A DNA stretch of 6,060 nt from an uncultured Bacteroidales bacterium. GTDB lineage: Bacteria; Bacteroidota; Bacteroidia; Bacteroidales; Muribaculaceae. The stretch lies in NCBI GenBank assembly GCA_900554845.1, contig USIY01000143.1:1-6060 (forward strand), in the 5' to 3' direction. The notes under the pieces were generated by a model. That model was not told the origin of the DNA and searched no databases. It saw only the letters and a program-made list of their open reading frames with translations. Shown in pieces: positions 5,814 to 6,060 of the stretch; the stretch's first letter is position 1, and each line of letters begins with the position of its first letter. A program made the position numbers and the translations under genes.

Positions 5814-6060
5814 ATGCATAGCGACTCCATACCCGTGGTACTGGTGATCTCCGCCACGGATCCTACCGGGGGCGCCGGTATGGCTACAGATATACGCGTA
5901 TGCCAACGCGACGGCGTATATCCCTTGTGTTGTGTGACAGCCGTCACCGTACAGAACCAACATGGCGTTACCGCCGTGGCCCCCTCCGACCCCGATTTGG
6001 TGAGACGGCAGCTTGAAGCAGCGTTCGAAGCCGTTGTGCCCGACGCTGTAAAAATCGGTC
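5814..6060 (+). CDS. thiD: Hydroxymethylpyrimidine/phosphomethylpyrimidine kinase, N-terminal part, cut by the window edge
   Basis: ThiD phosphorylates HMP and then HMP-P in the cytoplasm, making the pyrimidine half of thiamin. The 82 complete codons visible show the family's N-terminal half of the ribokinase-like fold. VVLVISATDPTGGAG (8-22) corresponds to the usual AGSD-S/P-GGAG substrate loop, TDIRVC has the conserved Asp26, TAVTVQNQ..GV (42-52) matches TAxTxQNTxGV, and QLEAAFEAV...DAVKIG (66-82) matches the following helix and strand. Small departures from the commonest sequence are ATD for GSD and MATD for IQAD. The ATG at 5814 lies 11 bp past the plsC stop codon, so the two are probably translated from one mRNA. 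No TPP riboswitch is visible next to this gene. About two thirds of the gene is missing. A related pyridoxal or sugar kinase is the main alternative. Confidence 0.82.
   Translation, partial: MHSDSIPVVLVISATDPTGGAGMATDIRVCQRDGVYPLCCVTAVTVQNQHGVTAVAPSDPDLVRRQLEAAFEAVVPDAVKIG

Noticed and set aside
5673..5963. 96-codon minus-strand open frame spanning the plsC-thiD junction
   Set aside because: It overlaps two recognisable plus-strand genes and encodes nothing familiar.

Overview
The window looks like chromosomal DNA from a member of the Bacteroidales (Bacteroidota). The reasons are a two-component pair of the RprX/RprY type, a clostripain-like (C11) lipoprotein of the kind common in gut Bacteroidales, A-rich leaders without Shine-Dalgarno sequences, and several promoters fitting the Bacteroidota consensus (TTTG, about 19 bp, TAnnTTTG). 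A Muribaculaceae-like gut commensal would fit the moderate GC content and protein style, but that placement is inference.

Layout: (1) 1-798, minus strand: the N-terminal two thirds or so of a C11 cysteine peptidase lipoprotein; its 3' end lies beyond the left edge. (2) 799-1034: divergent intergenic region with a near-perfect Bacteroidota promoter facing right and a cluster of TGTTAATTT-like repeats. (3) 1035-2525 and 2609-3316, plus strand: membrane sensor histidine kinase (rprX) and OmpR-type response regulator (rprY), probably co-transcribed, ending in a 10-bp GC-rich hairpin. (4) 3317-3596: convergent intergenic region with that hairpin, a 20-bp near-palindrome and a strong minus-strand intrinsic terminator. 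(5) 3597-4802, minus strand: a secreted protein of unknown function with a Ser-rich linker and a Gly-rich GxxxG segment. (6) 4803-5025: divergent intergenic region with one promoter facing each way. (7) 5026-5802, plus strand: a PlsC-type 1-acyl-glycerol-3-phosphate acyltransferase, followed 11 bp later by the start of thiD (thiamin pyrimidine kinase), which runs off the right edge.

The kinase and regulator form one signalling unit; the other genes are separate transcription units or a short housekeeping operon (plsC-thiD). I see no mobile element, CRISPR array, tRNA, rRNA or defence system, and no clear evidence of an undescribed system. The points most worth a second look are the secreted protein of unknown function, the repeats in the rprX promoter together with a 10-base word shared with the rprY leader, the altered motif II in the acyltransferase, and two start-codon corrections supported by promoter positions.
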